DNA from: Oscillospiraceae bacterium
GTDB taxonomy: Bacteria; Bacillota; Clostridia; Oscillospirales; Oscillospiraceae
Direction: 5' to 3'
Assembly: GCA_021205585.1 (NCBI GenBank)
Contig: JAJPXI010000161.1
Location: 1-6,977 of the forward strand
DNA: 6,977 nt
Shown here: in pieces, positions 6,831 through 6,977 of the stretch
How positions within the stretch are numbered: the first letter of the stretch is position 1
Layout of the letters: each line of letters starts with the position of its first letter
Program-made: the position numbers and the translations under genes
Notes under the pieces: generated by a model
Databases searched by the model: none
What the model was told of the DNA's origin: nothing
The model's input: the letters and a program-made list of their open reading frames with translations, nothing else

Positions 6831-6977
6831 CTGTCATTGATACTGAAATCTGATTCAAACAAGACATTAAAAATAGCTTGTTTTAATAGCCGTCGCAACG
6901 GCGTAGATTTCGCATGAGACGTCTTTTGAAGTGTCAACCGCGCTTTTGCGCGGCTCTTGGACGCTTCAAAAGTTCAG
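6831..6977 (+). ncRNA. candidate structured RNA or leader, truncated at the window end
   Basis: At least four helices can be drawn. GAAATCT (6845-6851) pairs with AGATTTC (6905-6911) and encloses a hairpin at 6857-6887 (two alternative pairings) and the hairpin GCCGT-CGCA-ACGGC (6889-6902). A long bulged hairpin then occupies 6923-6972. The arrangement is a closed multi-branch domain followed by an extended stem, downstream of a good promoter and without an evident ribosome binding site. I do not recognise a known riboswitch, 6S, tmRNA, RNase P or SRP signature. It could be a small RNA, the leader of a gene outside the window, or the end of a mobile element. Strand is inferred from the promoter only. 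Confidence 0.3.
6923..6972. repeat. long bulged inverted repeat (21 paired positions, TTTT loop)
   Basis: The left arm 6923-6943 pairs with the right arm 6948-6972. CTTTTGAAGTGTC pairs with GGACGCTTCAAAAG minus one G, with one T-G wobble. Next come AA/TT, a CTC bulge (6954-6956), and CCGCGC/GCGCGG closed by TTTT. The single-base G bulge is at 6959. Neither strand shows a T-run after the stem, which argues against a terminator. Bulged hairpins like this occur in structured RNAs, in retron msd regions and at the ends of IS200/IS605 elements; nothing visible here decides between them. Confidence 0.7.

Larger units (their letters stand above)
6606..6977. other. 372-bp non-coding tail after the pst-pho operon
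   Basis: I see no convincing gene here on either strand. Contents in order: a GC-rich spacer (6606-6667), a 12-bp stem-loop (6668-6697), an A-rich stretch (about 6715-6790) carrying a sigma-A-like promoter, a 9-bp GC hairpin (6798-6820), then an AT-richer run of inverted repeats (about 6831-6977) cut by the window end. Composition changes sharply from the GC-rich operon to this region, which suggests a different genetic element begins around 6720-6790. Confidence 0.75.

Noticed and set aside
6831..6849. CTGTCAT followed by CTGAAAT, resembling an E. coli Pho box
   Set aside because: The first unit matches, but the second starts 12 rather than 11 bases later and fits only 5 of 7. It also lies downstream of the predicted -10 box. 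Firmicutes Pho boxes follow a different consensus.
6925..6968. T-box antiterminator, suggested by ACCGCG and CTCTTGGACG
   Set aside because: The invariant TGGN that pairs with the tRNA acceptor end is absent (TGTCAACCGCG instead of TGGNACCGCG), and no Stem I elements are visible upstream.
6914..6977. Short open frame from ATG 6914 to the window end
   Set aside because: No ribosome binding site precedes it, and the same bases form the two arms of the long hairpin. It stays possible only if the sequence to the right extends the frame into a recognisable protein.

Overview
The window carries one tightly packed, seven-gene, plus-strand operon for high-affinity phosphate uptake and phosphate sensing: pstS-pstC-pstA-pstB-phoU, then a PhoB/PhoP-type response regulator and a PhoR-type sensor kinase. 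Base composition is G+C-rich with strong GGAGG-type ribosome binding sites. The binding protein is a lipoprotein with a Ser/Gly/Asn/Asp-rich tether, as in Gram-positive bacteria. Together these suggest a high-GC member of the Clostridia, such as a gut Oscillospiraceae relative. That placement is inference; there is no rRNA or other marker here.

Layout: 1-100 is the upstream leader, with a possible -10 element and a clear 9-bp stem-loop just before the pstS ribosome binding site. 101-6605 is the operon. Its genes overlap or abut (pstC/pstA and regulator/kinase by 4 bp; pstB/phoU with no gap), and the longest gap, 29 bp, lies between phoU and the regulator gene. 6606-6977 is a 372-bp non-coding tail holding a GC-rich hairpin after phoR, an A-rich stretch with a good sigma-A-like promoter, and then a run of inverted repeats that continues to the window edge.

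How the genes work together: PstS captures phosphate outside the membrane, PstC and PstA form the channel, and PstB powers import with ATP. PhoU relays the state of the transporter to the sensor kinase, which phosphorylates the regulator when phosphate is scarce. Having the transporter and its two-component system in one operon implies feedback through a single transcript.

The operon itself is well understood. The least explained part is the right-hand tail (about 6762-6977): promoter-like sequence followed by several nested hairpins, including one long bulged hairpin and one pair of mutually exclusive helices. It looks like the 5' part of a structured RNA or the edge of a mobile element, but the window ends before it can be identified.
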